Source: Sedimentisphaerales bacterium
GTDB lineage: Bacteria > Planctomycetota > Phycisphaerae > Sedimentisphaerales > SM23-30
Reading direction: 5' to 3'
DNA: 35,237 nt
Assembly: GCA_016933395.1 (NCBI GenBank)
Contig: JAFGBA010000273.1
Coordinates: 1-35,237, forward strand
A model generated the notes under the pieces. It did no database searches and had not been told where the DNA came from. It saw only the letters and a program-made list of their open reading frames with translations. This document shows positions 18,354 through 29,098 of this stretch, piece after piece. Position 1 is the first letter of the stretch; each line of letters begins with the position of its first letter. The translations under genes and the position numbers were made by a program.

Positions 18354-19494
18354 CCGTCAAATAACACGCCGGATCCGACGCCCAAATATCCCCCGTAGCC
18401 GCCTCCGCCCGCGCCCGAAAGTTGCCGTTACAAATATCCAGATACCCGCACGTCGCACACCGTCCCTTCAGCAATTCCTTCCGCCGGCGCAACTGCCCCA
18501 GCAAGTCATCATTCGCCTCCCCCCAAATCGCCGAAAACGGCTTTTCCCGCACGTTCCCCAGCGGCTTATCCCGCCAGAACTGGTCCGGATACACCGTCCC
18601 ATCCCAACTCACGCAACCAATCCCGCTGCCGCTGCGATTACCGCGGTTGCGTTCTAACAACTGCCGCGCCTCCGCCAGACGCGGATGGTTCTCCCGTCGC
18701 ATCCGCTCCAGCAGATACGCCCCATCGGCATGATTATCCACCGTCAGCACCTGCTTATCCAACCCCGCCTGATGCAGCCGCACCGTATGGTCGATAATTA
18801 CATCCATCGACGCCCGCGCCTGGTCATGAGTCAGGTCATCGGCCATGATGTCCCGCCCTCGCCCGGTATAAACCAGATGGTAAAAACACACCCGCGGAAT
18901 ATCTTCATCCACCAGCAGCTTGAAAATCGCCTCGATATCGCCCACATTATGTCGCGTCAGCGTAAACCGCAACCCTACCTTCACTCCCGCCCGCCGGCAA
19001 TTGCGAATCCCCTCCAGCGCCAGCTCATACGCGCCCTCAAAATGACGAAACCGATCATTTGTCGCCCCGATCCCATCCAGACTTACCCCCGCATAATGCA
19101 ATCCCACCCGCGCCAATTCCCCGGCCACATGTCGCGTAATCAACGTGCCGTTCGTGCTCAACACCGTCCGTAATCCCCGTTGTCGTGCATAGCCTATCAA
19201 ATCAAAAATATCCTCACGCTTTAATGGCTCGCCCCCGCTAAACAAAACAACCGGCACGCCAAACGCCGCCAAATTATCCAACAATTGATACCCCTCATCC
19301 GTCGTCAATATTTCACCGCCGCTCCCTCCCTGCTGATGCGCATAACAATGCACACACCGTAAATTACACGCCGGCGTCACATTCCACACCACCACCGGCC
19401 GCGGCGGCGATTGCACAACTGTTTTCCCATGACCATAGCGGAGGCTGTCTGTATCACCCTCACGGCCGCAATACAATCGTGTGATGTCAATCAT
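18331..19494 (-). CDS. ahbC: Radical SAM 12,18-didecarboxysiroheme deacetylase AhbC
   Basis: MIDITRLYCGREGDTDSLRYG; CNLRCVHC; FSGGEPLKREDIFDLI; C-terminal CATCGYLDICNGNFRARAEAATGDIWASDPACYL. Confidence 0.88.
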   Translation of the reverse strand: MIDITRLYCGREGDTDSLRYGHGKTVVQSPPRPVVVWNVTPACNLRCVHCYAHQQGGSGGEILTTDEGYQLLDNLAAFGVPVVLFSGGEPLKREDIFDLIGYARQRGLRTVLSTNGTLITRHVAGELARVGLHYAGVSLDGIGATNDRFRHFEGAYELALEGIRNCRRAGVKVGLRFTLTRHNVGDIEAIFKLLVDEDIPRVCFYHLVYTGRGRDIMADDLTHDQARASMDVIIDHTVRLHQAGLDKQVLTVDNHADGAYLLERMRRENHPRLAEARQLLERNRGNRSGSGIGCVSWDGTVYPDQFWRDKPLGNVREKPFSAIWGEANDDLLGQLRRRKELLKGRCATCGYLDICNGNFRARAEAATGDIWASDPACYLTDEEIASR

Positions 19495-21029
19495 GTTGTC
19501 TTACGCTCCGCTTGCAACACCGCGTCCACCAAACCATCCAGCGTATGCTCGCTCGCCTCAACGTTAACGCTCAGCCTCAACTGCCTAATGGCAGCCGATG
19601 TCACCGGCCCAATGCTCGCCAACCGCACTTTTTTTTCCGCTAACCGCTCTATCTCTATTATATCAAAGAAATTACGTACTGTCCCCGAACTGGCGAAGGT
19701 AATCCAATCCACCCCATCAGCATTCAATATCGCTTCCAACCGTGACGCAGGCATCCTCCCCGCGTTTTCCGAGACTGTACGATAAGCTACCACCTCATCA
19801 ACTATCGCCCCACAAGCCCGCAAGCCCTCCGGCAATTCTTTGTCCGCCTGATCCGCCCTCGCCAGCAGCACCTTTTTACCCTCCAATAGCCTTGTTTGTC
19901 GCATCGCTTCCAACAAGGCTTCACTCGTGAACGTTTCCGGCGCCAGGTCGGCTACAACACCATAATCCATCAACCGTCCCGCTGTCGCCGACCCGATGGC
20001 CGCGACTTTTACTCCCGCCAATCGTCGAACATCACCGCCTTGAGCAAATAATGCCTCCATAAACGTTTCCACACCATTCACGCTGGTTAATCCCACCCAG
20101 TCATAATCACCAATAGTTGCCGCCGCTCGCTCCAATGGGCCGTTATCCTCCGGCGGCTCAATGCGAATCGCCGGAAACTCGATAACCTCCGCCCCCAATT
20201 GTTCCAGCCGTTCCGTCAACTCACTCGCCTGTGCCCGTGCCCGCGTCACCACAATCGTCCTGCCAAACAACGGCCGATTTTCAAACCACGCCAGCTTCTC
20301 CCGATATTTCACCACTTCACCGACAATTACCAGCGCCGGCGGCCCCATGTTTTCTTCTGCCACCCGCTGCGCCAGCGTGCCTATCGTAGCACAAAGGGTT
20401 TTCTGTCGAGCCGTCCCCGCCCAATGCACCATCGCCGCCGGCGTTTCCCTTGGCTTTCCATGCTGCTGCAATTGCTCACAGATTTTCGTCACATTCTTCA
20501 CCCCCATGTAAAACACCAGTGTCCCCCGCCATCGCCCTAGCAATTCCCAGTCCACCTGCGATTCCCCAACCCGCTGTGCATCCTCATGACCGGTAATGAA
20601 CGCCACCTCACTGGCGCAATCCCGATGTGTAAGAGGTATCCCCGCATACGCCCCCGCCGCCGACGCCGCCGTCACTCCCGGCACGATTTCAAACGCCACC
20701 CCCGTCGCCGCTAGCGCTGTCGCCTCCTCGCCTCCCCGCCCGAAAATGGTCGGATCGCCTCCCTTCAAGCGCACTACCGTTTTACCTTGCCTCGCCTTTT
20801 CAATCAGTAAGGCGATAATCTCCTCCTGCCGCATAGTATGCACATTGGCTTGTTTCCCCACATAGATACGTTCCGCCCCCTCGGGCGCCCACCGTAACAA
20901 TCCCTCTGTCGCCAAATGATCATAAACCACAACCTCGGCCTGCTCCAATAATTCACACCCGCGCAAAGTAATCAGCTTTACATTTCCCGGCCCCGCGCCC
21001 ACAAGATAAACGCTTCCTGTATCAGTCAT
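19491..21029 (-). CDS. cobA-hemD: Bifunctional uroporphyrinogen-III C-methyltransferase / uroporphyrinogen-III synthase
   Basis: SUMT: VYLVGAGPGNVKLITLRGCELLEQAEVVVYDHL, RLKGGDPTIFGRGGEE, VPGVTAASAAGAYAGIPLTHR; HemD-like: GRTIVVTRARAQASELTERLEQLGAEVIEFPAI, ITFASSGTVRNFF. Confidence 0.95.
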   Translation of the reverse strand: MTDTGSVYLVGAGPGNVKLITLRGCELLEQAEVVVYDHLATEGLLRWAPEGAERIYVGKQANVHTMRQEEIIALLIEKARQGKTVVRLKGGDPTIFGRGGEEATALAATGVAFEIVPGVTAASAAGAYAGIPLTHRDCASEVAFITGHEDAQRVGESQVDWELLGRWRGTLVFYMGVKNVTKICEQLQQHGKPRETPAAMVHWAGTARQKTLCATIGTLAQRVAEENMGPPALVIVGEVVKYREKLAWFENRPLFGRTIVVTRARAQASELTERLEQLGAEVIEFPAIRIEPPEDNGPLERAAATIGDYDWVGLTSVNGVETFMEALFAQGGDVRRLAGVKVAAIGSATAGRLMDYGVVADLAPETFTSEALLEAMRQTRLLEGKKVLLARADQADKELPEGLRACGAIVDEVVAYRTVSENAGRMPASRLEAILNADGVDWITFASSGTVRNFFDIIEIERLAEKKVRLASIGPVTSAAIRQLRLSVNVEASEHTLDGLVDAVLQAERKTT

Positions 21030-22011
21030 GTCCCAAACCGCCTTTACTTATGTCTTGTAAAATTCTTTCTCCTCCTCGACGTAATATATCCTCCGCAACC
21101 TTCCGCCCCAGCGCCAAGGCCGCCTCTGTAGGGTGGGTCTCTGACCCGCCGCATTCTACTAAACGAATTTCTCCATGACCACGTATCACCTTCCGGCCGT
21201 TGTTATCCGCCAACATGGCGTCCATCACCAACCGCTCTTCTTCCATCCTCGCGTATGCCCCTGTCGGCGCCGTGCAGCCTCCCTGCAAATGATGCAAAAA
21301 TTCCCGTTCCGCCGTCACTGCTTGCCGCGTCGCAGAGTGATCCATGGCCCCTACTAACTTCCGCGCCTCTTCATCGTCACTGCGAATCTCCACGGCAATC
21401 GCTCCTTGCCCACACGCCGGCAAAAAAACCAACGGATCCAGTCGTATGCTTCCCTCTGGCGACAAATCCAAACGCTTCAATCCCGCCAGAGCGAGAATAA
21501 TCGCGTCCGCATCGCCTTCCTGAAGCTTTCGCAACCGCGTGGGCACATTGCCGCGCACATTGACAATCCCAATATCCGGCCTTACATGTTTTAACTGTGC
21601 TTTCCGACGCAAGGAACCTGTCATCACCTTTGCCCCCTGCGGCAGGCCTTGCCACCCCCCTAAGTGTTTGCTTATAAGCACATCGGCCGGATCTTCACGC
21701 TTCAGAATGGCTCCCAACATCAAACCCTTCGCCAGATCCGTAGGCAAATCCTTCAGGCTGTGCACCGCCAAATCGATCCGTGCAGCCAACAATTCCTGCT
21801 CAATGGCTTTGGTGAACAATCCCGTTTCATCCGCCGACACCGGCGTTCCCTCGGGTTTTTCATCGCCTCGCGTTTTTACAATACACGTTTGCACCATAAT
21901 ACCAGGATATATCCTTTTCAGAACGGTGATAACCGCTTCTGTTTGCCGTAGAGCCAGCTCACTTCCACGGGTGCCGATTCGCCATTGTTTACGGCTTGCT
22001 ACATCCTTCAT
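21022..22011 (-). CDS. hemC: Porphobilinogen deaminase (hydroxymethylbilane synthase); track ORF extends to 22044, ATG at 22011 preferred
   Basis: WRIGTRGSELALRQTEAV, VHSLKDLPTD, GSLRRKAQL, VRGNVPTRLRKL, REFLHHLQGGCTAPTGAYA (dipyrromethane Cys). Confidence 0.96.
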   Translation of the reverse strand: MKDVASRKQWRIGTRGSELALRQTEAVITVLKRIYPGIMVQTCIVKTRGDEKPEGTPVSADETGLFTKAIEQELLAARIDLAVHSLKDLPTDLAKGLMLGAILKREDPADVLISKHLGGWQGLPQGAKVMTGSLRRKAQLKHVRPDIGIVNVRGNVPTRLRKLQEGDADAIILALAGLKRLDLSPEGSIRLDPLVFLPACGQGAIAVEIRSDDEEARKLVGAMDHSATRQAVTAEREFLHHLQGGCTAPTGAYARMEEERLVMDAMLADNNGRKVIRGHGEIRLVECGGSETHPTEAALALGRKVAEDILRRGGERILQDISKGGLGHD

Positions 22012-22373
22012 GTTTCGCCTGAATATCCTTATTATCAATTGCAAAGCAAAGATAAAATTATACGTAACTGCCCGTCATAAAACAAGTTCCAACATAATAC
22101 CTTATTTTATACCATTTTTAATAATAATAAAAATACCGGTGTGCCGTATATTTCTGCGTCCGATAAGCGAATACACTATAATCAATTTTATAAATTTCTT
22201 TGGGAAAATTAAAAAATATTTCAAAAAAACCTCAGACCCGCATATTACATAACCAATTACCGGAAAACAAATTCCAATCAATCGTGTATTATTTCACGCG
22301 GCATGTAATATATACTTGTAATAAAGTGGCCGATTTCAACAATTCACGGGGGATTTTTATACGATGTTCGTCA

Positions 22374-22389
22374 ACGTGAAACATCACGT
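22374..22389. promoter_or_regulatory. Inverted repeat upstream of the chemotaxis receptor gene
   Basis: Perfect ACGTGA-AACA-TCACGT. Confidence 0.45.
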
Positions 22390-22457
22390 AAACTATGTCG
22401 CGTAAAATAAGGGTCCGATAAAAAACACACATGCGGATTTATCACAGGAGATAAAAA

Positions 22458-24527
22458 ATGAGCCTTTTTTCTTCATCACTTAGAACACGGTTACTTTCAG
22501 CAGGTATTTTTCTGACACTGGTTCCTTTGCTGGTAATGGGCATTTTCGTCTGGCGGCAGAACCAGCAAATGGCGGAATCTGCCGCCGCGGAAAGCACGCG
22601 CCTGGCTTATGCCGACCTGGATCACATCGTCAAAGGCGCTTATGACATGTGCCTGACCCAGCAGAAAAGCCTGCAAAAAGGCGTTAATGAAAAGCTGAAT
22701 GTCGCCCGTTTGGTCATGACTCATGAAGGTGATATTCATCTCGACCCCGCGCAAACCGTTGCCTGGGATGCCGTAAATCAGTTTAGCAAACAAGCAACCC
22801 GCGTCGAACTGCCTCGCATGATGGTGGGTGAAACCTGGCTGGGTCAAAACACCGACATGAAAACCACCTCACCTGTGGTCGATCAGGTCCAATCCCTTGT
22901 GGGCGGCACTTGCACTATTTTTCAGCGTATGAATGACGCCGGCGATATGTTGCGCATAAGCACAAATGTGGAAAAACTTGACGGCGCCCGCGCCATCGGC
23001 ACCTATATTCCCGCCGTCAATCCCGATGGCAAACCCAATCCGGTTATTAAAACCTTGCTGACGGGGGAAACGTATCGTGGACGAGCATTTGTCGTCAATG
23101 CCTGGTATATCACCGCCTACGAACCCATTAAGGACACAACCGGCGCAATTATTGGAGCGTTATACTTCGGTATTCCCCAGGAAGACGTCAAGGAACTCCG
23201 CCAGGCCATTATGGCTACCAAGGTCGGCGAGACCGGTTATGTATATGTGCTTGATACTGCCGGCCATTACGTGATCAGTTCCGGCGGCAAGCGGGATGGC
23301 GAAGATATTTCTCAAGCCAAGGACGCCGATGGCGTATTATTTATCCAGGAAATCTGCGAAAAAGCCAAAAAATCAAAATCTGGAGAAATATTCGAACAGC
23401 TATATCCCTGGAAAAATAAAGATGATAACGCGGCTCGATTAAAAGTGGTGCGTTTGATGTATTTCGAAGATTGGGACTGGGTGATTGGCGCCGGTTCTTA
23501 TCTGGAGGAATTCCAGGAAGCCGCACGGAATGTCCAGGCTATCAACCGGCAAAGTCTTGCCGTTCTGGGTATTGTCTTTTGTATATCAGCAGGTATTTCG
23601 ATTGTAATATGGTTGCTTATTTCTGGTCGAATCAGCCATAGGCTTAAAAACGCCATTGTCCAGCTCAGCAACGGTGCCGCGGAAGTTTCTTCCGCCGCCG
23701 GGCAGGTGTCATCGGCGTCACAATCTTTGGCTCAAGGCTCCACCGAACAGGCCGCCGGTTTACAGGAAACCACTTCAAGTCTGGAAGAAATGTCTTCCAT
23801 GACTAAAACCAATGCCGAAAATGCCGAACAAGCCAATTCTCTCTCACGGCAGGCGAGGGAAGCCGCCGACAAGGGCAATCAGGCCATGGAACAAATGAAT
23901 CTGGCGATTAACGCGATTCGGCAAAGCGCTGATCAAACCGCAAAAATCATTAAGGTCATTGACGAAATCGCCTTCCAGACCAATTTGTTGGCCCTTAACG
24001 CCGCTGTGGAAGCCGCTCGTGCCGGTGAAGCCGGAAAAGGCTTTGCCGTTGTCGCTGAAGAAGTTCGTAATCTTGCCCAGCGCAGCGCCGAAGCGGCTCG
24101 CAACACCACGCAAATGATCGAAGAATCAGTCAATAATGCTCAAAACGGTGTTCAAATTACCAGCGAAGTGGCTGCCACGCTGGAGGAAATTACCACAGCA
24201 TCAAGAAAAGTTAATGATCTTGTGGCCGAAATTGCTGCCGCCAGCCAGGAACAGGCCCAAGGCATCAGTCAGGTAAATACCGCCATGGGACAAATGGATC
24301 AGGTAACCCAACGCAATGCCGCCAACGCTGAAGAATCCGCCGGCGCAGCCGAAGAGCTTTCTAGCCAATCCAAGCAACTCCATTGTATCGTTGATGAATT
24401 GGCTATGTTAATTGGTGGCGAAAACTCCAAAATATCTCCTTCTAAAACAAAAAATAAAGCGAAAACACAGAAGGCAGCCACTTTAGCTACGACCGCCGAA
24501 TGTTCTATTCCCATGGACACTGAATAG
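22458..24527 (+). CDS. Methyl-accepting chemotaxis protein with extracytoplasmic Cache-type sensor
   Basis: Two TM segments; Cache-like [19 protein letters not shown] and [15 protein letters not shown]; signalling tip [47 protein letters not shown]. Confidence 0.95.
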   Translation: MSLFSSSLRTRLLSAGIFLTLVPLLVMGIFVWRQNQQMAESAAAESTRLAYADLDHIVKGAYDMCLTQQKSLQKGVNEKLNVARLVMTHEGDIHLDPAQTVAWDAVNQFSKQATRVELPRMMVGETWLGQNTDMKTTSPVVDQVQSLVGGTCTIFQRMNDAGDMLRISTNVEKLDGARAIGTYIPAVNPDGKPNPVIKTLLTGETYRGRAFVVNAWYITAYEPIKDTTGAIIGALYFGIPQEDVKELRQAIMATKVGETGYVYVLDTAGHYVISSGGKRDGEDISQAKDADGVLFIQEICEKAKKSKSGEIFEQLYPWKNKDDNAARLKVVRLMYFEDWDWVIGAGSYLEEFQEAARNVQAINRQSLAVLGIVFCISAGISIVIWLLISGRISHRLKNAIVQLSNGAAEVSSAAGQVSSASQSLAQGSTEQAAGLQETTSSLEEMSSMTKTNAENAEQANSLSRQAREAADKGNQAMEQMNLAINAIRQSADQTAKIIKVIDEIAFQTNLLALNAAVEAARAGEAGKGFAVVAEEVRNLAQRSAEAARNTTQMIEESVNNAQNGVQITSEVAATLEEITTASRKVNDLVAEIAAASQEQAQGISQVNTAMGQMDQVTQRNAANAEESAGAAEELSSQSKQLHCIVDELAMLIGGENSKISPSKTKNKAKTQKAATLATTAECSIPMDTE

Positions 24528-24637
24528 AGAAAAGGCTTGATATTACTATTTATATTATGAAAATAACGATAAAAAAACGCTTAAAATAGAGAACACAAAA
24601 ATAGTCAAATAGTTTAAAATCCCCAACTTTCGTAGAT

Positions 24638-24679
24638 AATGGCAGCATAAGTGACAAATACTTATACTGCCATTTTTTT
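24638..24679 (+). terminator. Rho-independent terminator after the chemotaxis receptor gene
   Basis: AATGGCAG-c-ATAAG ... CTTAT-a-CTGCCATT followed by a T run. Confidence 0.75.
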
Positions 24680-24889
24680 ATGTAATAAATTTACTATCTT
24701 CAACATGTTACGAAATAAAGTCATTATTAACATTTTTCAGCTTATATTGTCTTTTAACTCGTAAACTTAGGTAATATAGGTATAATCGGTTGCCTTTTAC
24801 TCCTTTTTTGCTTAACTTAATTTTAGGGTGATGAAGTAAATAAACCTCATTCACCCCAACCTTCTTCATAGCCGTAAGCCTTGCATCGT

Positions 24890-24918
24890 TTGACAGATAA
24901 CGTTTTTTAGGTTATACT
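24890..24918 (+). promoter_or_regulatory. Near-consensus sigma70 promoter of dnaG-rpoD
   Basis: TTGACA (24890-24895), 17-bp spacer, TATACT (24913-24918), about 58 nt before the dnaG start. Confidence 0.75.
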
Positions 24919-24975
24919 TTTATGATTTAAATATTTGTGGGTTAGCCAGTAAAACGTGAACGTCCTGGGAGATAT

Positions 24976-26793
24976 GTGAACACGTTTTTTGATGATACGC
25001 ATATACGCCAAATCCTTCAGGCAAATGACATTATAGACGTCATTCGATCTTATGTCGCGCTGAAGCCCCGCGGCAAGGAACAGGTGGGATTGTGCCCCTT
25101 CCACGATGACAGCCGTCCATCCATGTATGTCAACCCGGTAAAGCAAATTTTTAAATGTTTTGCCTGTGGCGCCGGCGGGGATGTGATTAAATTCATCATG
25201 CTCCGTGAAAATCTTACATTCCCGGAGGCCGTAAGGGTATTGGCCGACCGCGTCGGTATTCACCTGCCTGAACGACGGGTACAGGAAGACCGCTCTAACA
25301 GCCCTAACAGCAATGAATTAGAAAAAACAAACCGCTGGGCGGCCAAGTGGTTTCGCCATAATTTTGAAGACCCCCAGACCGGTCAACAGGCCCGCAGTTA
25401 CGTAAATGAAAGAAAAATTGACGAAGATATCGCCAGGAAATTTGGCTTGGGTTGTGCTCCGGCGGGCTGGGAACACCTGGTTCAAGCAGCCAAACGGGAA
25501 AATATACCTTTTAACCACCTGGAAGTCCTGGGCTTGGTTGTCCGCCGTGAAGATGGCAGCCATTATGACAGGTTCCGCGAACGCCTGATATTCCCGGTAC
25601 TGGATCCCATGAACCGGGTTATCGCTTTCGGCGGCCGAACGCTGGGTGACGATCCCGCGAAATATCTAAACAGCCCGGAAAGCCCTCTTTTTGATAAAAG
25701 CCGGTCTTTGTACGGCATTCATACGGCCAAAGACCATATTACCCATTCGCGGGAAGCGATTATCGTTGAAGGTTACACCGACTGCCTTATGGCCCATCAA
25801 TTCGGTATCCGTAACGTGGTTGCGACACTGGGTACGGCCCTTACCAATGATCACGCCCGTGTTCTTTCGCGGTACGCCGAGCGAATCGTGTTGCTTTTCG
25901 ACTCGGATGAAGCCGGGCAGCGAGCGGCGGACAGAGCGATTGAGGTATTTTTCCGTCATCATCTTGAAGTTCGTCTGGCGACGATCCCGGAAGGCAAGGA
26001 CCCCTGTGATTATCTGCTGCTTCGCGGCAAAGAGGCTTTCGATGAAGTTATACATAACTCGGTGGATGCTTTGCAATACAAGTGGAACCAAACTTGCCAA
26101 CGTTTGAATCAAGCCAACAGCCTCTCCGGTCGACAACAGGCGGCTGAGGCATTTTTGGAATTGGTCGCCCAGGCTTTCACCCAGGAACAAGTGGATGCCG
26201 TTACGCGTGGCTTCATTGAAAACCACCTGGCTCAGCTTGTCGGCCTGCCCAGCGAAGAAGTTCGTCAGCGGGTTAACAGGTTAAGCAAGCAACAACGAAC
26301 CGGTGTAACCCGCCAACGTAATACTATGGAAGAACGGTGGTTAACGCTCGATAGCCATGAAAACGCTATCCGGGAAATAGTGGAAGTGCTACTCAACCGG
26401 CCGGATTTATTCAGCCAGGTGCAACAAGTGCTTGATTCGGCCGACGAAGTACATTCCGAACGTTTGAAACCCCTCGTTCAGCAGGTATGGCCGTGGTGTC
26501 TGCAAGGCGAAGACAATCTCGCCATGTTGACCGCGACGTGTGAAGATCCGGATATATGTGCGGATATAACTGATTTGGCCCAGCGAGGCGAAGAACGGGG
26601 TAATTTCGAGGCCCGGTTGAAAGGCGCTCTCGAACGTTTGGAAGATGAAAAACCCCGACAACACCGAGGACAATTGCGGCAGGAACTGGCCTATGCCGCG
26701 CAACGTTACGGCGATGATGTGGAAGCGGCTTTGCTCTCTGAAATTGTCGCACGGCAAAAGCCCGATCCCCGCCGACCCGGTGCCGTCGAATGA
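24976..26793 (+). CDS. dnaG: DNA primase
   Basis: CHC2 zinc finger VGLCPFHDDSRPSMYVNPVKQIFKCFACGAGGDVIKFIM; TOPRIM EAIIVEGYTDCLMAHQFG and VLLFDSDEAGQRAADR; GTG start. Confidence 0.97.
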   Translation: MNTFFDDTHIRQILQANDIIDVIRSYVALKPRGKEQVGLCPFHDDSRPSMYVNPVKQIFKCFACGAGGDVIKFIMLRENLTFPEAVRVLADRVGIHLPERRVQEDRSNSPNSNELEKTNRWAAKWFRHNFEDPQTGQQARSYVNERKIDEDIARKFGLGCAPAGWEHLVQAAKRENIPFNHLEVLGLVVRREDGSHYDRFRERLIFPVLDPMNRVIAFGGRTLGDDPAKYLNSPESPLFDKSRSLYGIHTAKDHITHSREAIIVEGYTDCLMAHQFGIRNVVATLGTALTNDHARVLSRYAERIVLLFDSDEAGQRAADRAIEVFFRHHLEVRLATIPEGKDPCDYLLLRGKEAFDEVIHNSVDALQYKWNQTCQRLNQANSLSGRQQAAEAFLELVAQAFTQEQVDAVTRGFIENHLAQLVGLPSEEVRQRVNRLSKQQRTGVTRQRNTMEERWLTLDSHENAIREIVEVLLNRPDLFSQVQQVLDSADEVHSERLKPLVQQVWPWCLQGEDNLAMLTATCEDPDICADITDLAQRGEERGNFEARLKGALERLEDEKPRQHRGQLRQELAYAAQRYGDDVEAALLSEIVARQKPDPRRPGAVE

Positions 26794-26852
26794 TATAAAC
26801 GTATATTAGGAATGTGTGAGTAAATTTTAACCTTTTATTTTGCGACAGGGAG

Positions 26853-28580
26853 TTGAACTTGGCTACCAAAGAGGAAGCGAACAACTCGATGCCTATGGAC
26901 CGCGAAATGCGGGCGTTGGTCGAAAAAGGCAAACAGCGCGGTTTTTTGACCTACGAGGAAATGAACGAAGAATTGCCCGACGAAAATCTTTCGCCGGACC
27001 GCCTGGACAGCTTGCTGATGACGCTGGATGACCTCGGCATCGATCTGATCGATGAGACAGAGGTCGAAAAACGGGAAGCCGCCGATAAAGGCGATGATGA
27101 CGTTGACGAGCAGGACGCTCAACTGGAAGTGACCCTGACAAGCTCCGACCGTCGTATTGATGACCCCGTGCGGATGTATCTTCAGCAAATGGGGGAAATC
27201 CCCCTATTGGCGCGGGTCGAAGAAATCGCTCTGGCGCGTAAAATCGAGATGACGCGCATGGTCTTCCGACAGCGCATCCTGGAAAGCGACTACTGCATGA
27301 ATCAGGCGTGTCATATTCTCGATCAGGTGCAGCGGAGCGAACTGCCTTTCGACCGCACCATGCGGGTTTCGACGGCCAATCACGCGGCGAAAAATTCCAT
27401 TACGCGCCGTATTCCGGAAAATCTGCGCACCGTGCGCCGCATCATGGAGTTAAACCAGGCGGATTTCAATGCTCTGCGCACGGAAACCGACGAAGCGAAG
27501 CTACAGGAAATCCGTCACCGCATCAAACGCCGCCGCCGGCGCGGCGCCACCCTGCTGGAGGAACTGGGGCTTCGCACCAGTCGCATCACCCCCATGATTC
27601 GACGGCTGGAAAATCTTCGTGACAAGATGTTTGCGCTGGAGGAGATGATTCAAAACGCCGACCAATTGAAACACCTTACCGAAGATGATCTTTTGGTCGC
27701 CCGCGAAGAGCTTCACGGCCTGCAGGATCTGGTTGCCGAAAACAGCGTTTCACTGGAGGCGCGCATCAAGCGTATTCGCAAGGTATATAGCGAATACGAA
27801 GACGCCAAGCGCAAACTCAGCGGCGGCAACCTGCGTCTGGTCGTATCCATCGCCAAGAAATATCGCAACCGCGGCCTGAGCTTTCTGGACATTATTCAGG
27901 AAGGCAACACCGGCCTTATGCGCGCGGTGGATAAATACGAATATCAGCGCGGCTATAAATTCAGCACCTACGCAACCTGGTGGATTCGCCAGGCGATTAC
28001 CCGCTCCATCGCCGATCACGCCCGCACCATTCGCATTCCGGTGCACATGATTGAGACCATGAGCAAACTTCGCAACATCAGCAAAAAACTCCAACAGGAA
28101 GTGGGCGCCGAACCCAGCCTGGAGGAAATCGCTCTTGCCGCCGAAATGCCCATCAGCGAAGTGCGGCGAGTGATGAAAATCGCCCGACATCCGATCAGCC
28201 TGGACCGACCCGTAGGTGAAAGCGAAGACAGCTATTTCGGTGATTTCATCGAGGATGAACGCGTGGAATCCCCCGTCATTGCGGCTTCACAGGAAATGCT
28301 CAAGGATAAAATCGACACCGTGCTCAAAACCCTCACTTACCGCGAACGCGAGATCATCAAACTTCGCTACGGCATCGGTGACGGTTATACTTACACGCTC
28401 GAGGAAGTCGGCCGTATTTTCAAAGTCACCCGCGAGCGCGTCCGGCAGGTGGAAGCCAAGGCCATCCGCAAACTTCAGCACCCCGTTCGCGCCCGTAAAC
28501 TGGAAGGCTTCCTGGACCGCATCGACCGGATCAACTTCACCGACGAAGACGAGGAAGGTCAGATGGAAGAACAACTCTAA
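26853..28580 (+). CDS. rpoD: RNA polymerase primary sigma factor (TTG start as drawn; ATG at about 26889 possible)
   Basis: Region 2 [74 protein letters not shown]; region 4 [47 protein letters not shown]. Confidence 0.97.
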   Translation: MNLATKEEANNSMPMDREMRALVEKGKQRGFLTYEEMNEELPDENLSPDRLDSLLMTLDDLGIDLIDETEVEKREAADKGDDDVDEQDAQLEVTLTSSDRRIDDPVRMYLQQMGEIPLLARVEEIALARKIEMTRMVFRQRILESDYCMNQACHILDQVQRSELPFDRTMRVSTANHAAKNSITRRIPENLRTVRRIMELNQADFNALRTETDEAKLQEIRHRIKRRRRRGATLLEELGLRTSRITPMIRRLENLRDKMFALEEMIQNADQLKHLTEDDLLVAREELHGLQDLVAENSVSLEARIKRIRKVYSEYEDAKRKLSGGNLRLVVSIAKKYRNRGLSFLDIIQEGNTGLMRAVDKYEYQRGYKFSTYATWWIRQAITRSIADHARTIRIPVHMIETMSKLRNISKKLQQEVGAEPSLEEIALAAEMPISEVRRVMKIARHPISLDRPVGESEDSYFGDFIEDERVESPVIAASQEMLKDKIDTVLKTLTYREREIIKLRYGIGDGYTYTLEEVGRIFKVTRERVRQVEAKAIRKLQHPVRARKLEGFLDRIDRINFTDEDEEGQMEEQL

Positions 28581-28620
28581 TACGCCCTGTCGCGGTACTA
28601 TTTACCGCATAATTTTCCTA

Positions 28621-28655
28621 AAACCGCATCGATATAGGCCGATGCGGTTTTTTTC
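28621..28655 (+). terminator. Rho-independent terminator after rpoD
   Basis: AAACCGCATCG-atataggc-CGATGCGGTTT followed by TTTT; 11-bp perfect stem. Confidence 0.88.
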
Positions 28656-28776
28656 GCGCCGAATGCAAATAAAAATATTCCCTCGGGTGGAAAAAGTAAC
28701 TGACAATTTTCTCTAGCGAGATGCTATTCCTTTTTTTACAATGACTTACAGCAATAGTACTTTATGGAGTTAAGTC

Positions 28777-29070
28777 ATGGCAGATCACATGGCTGCGGCG
28801 ATGAATGCGGCCCAGGCCGGTCGCATCATTGCCGATACGGAAGAACCTGTGCGCGACGCCCACGCGGTCTTTCGCCGGCAGGCTTACCAGAAGGCGATTG
28901 ACCTTCTGTCTCGTGCGGGCCAGAAGGCTTTTTCCCCCTCCGACGAACCTGTTCCAGGGGCCGGGGGATGTGCTGTGACGCTGACAATGCCGATAGCCTG
29001 ATGGCCCGTGGTAAGCCTGTATTATTCGAACCTCTGGATGGACTACCGGACCCATCAGCGGGCGGCCTAA
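28777..29070 (+). pseudogene. Degenerate transposase remnant 1 (ISKra4-like, tentative): N-terminal piece joined to C-terminal piece by internal deletion, with frameshift
   Basis: MADHMAAAMNAAQAG...DAHAVFRRQAYQKAIDLLSRAGQKAFSPS, then frame-shifted (CD)ADNADSLMA / LYYSNLWMDYRTHQRAA*, matching the 3' end of remnant 2. Confidence 0.7.
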
Positions 29071-29098
29071 TCCGTTGCCAGAAAAAAGGTCGCTGACC
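28956..29098 (+). repeat. Direct repeat, left copy (transposase 3' end)
   Basis: Aligns with 31776-31919, e.g. tgtattattcgaacctctgga, cagcgggcggcct and gttgccagaaaaaa..ggtcgct. Confidence 0.88.

Noticed and set aside
18685-19173. 162-aa plus-strand ORF
   Set aside because: Antisense to ahbC, Pro/His/Arg-rich shadow frame.
25666-26226. 186-aa minus-strand ORF
   Set aside because: Fully antisense to dnaG, with no motif or separate RBS support.
26411-26932. 173-aa minus-strand ORF
   Set aside because: Antisense to dnaG and the dnaG-rpoD junction; low-complexity translation.
28777-29001. 74-aa ORF as an intact gene
   Set aside because: Its 3' half is out of frame relative to the repeated transposase end; treated as a pseudogene.
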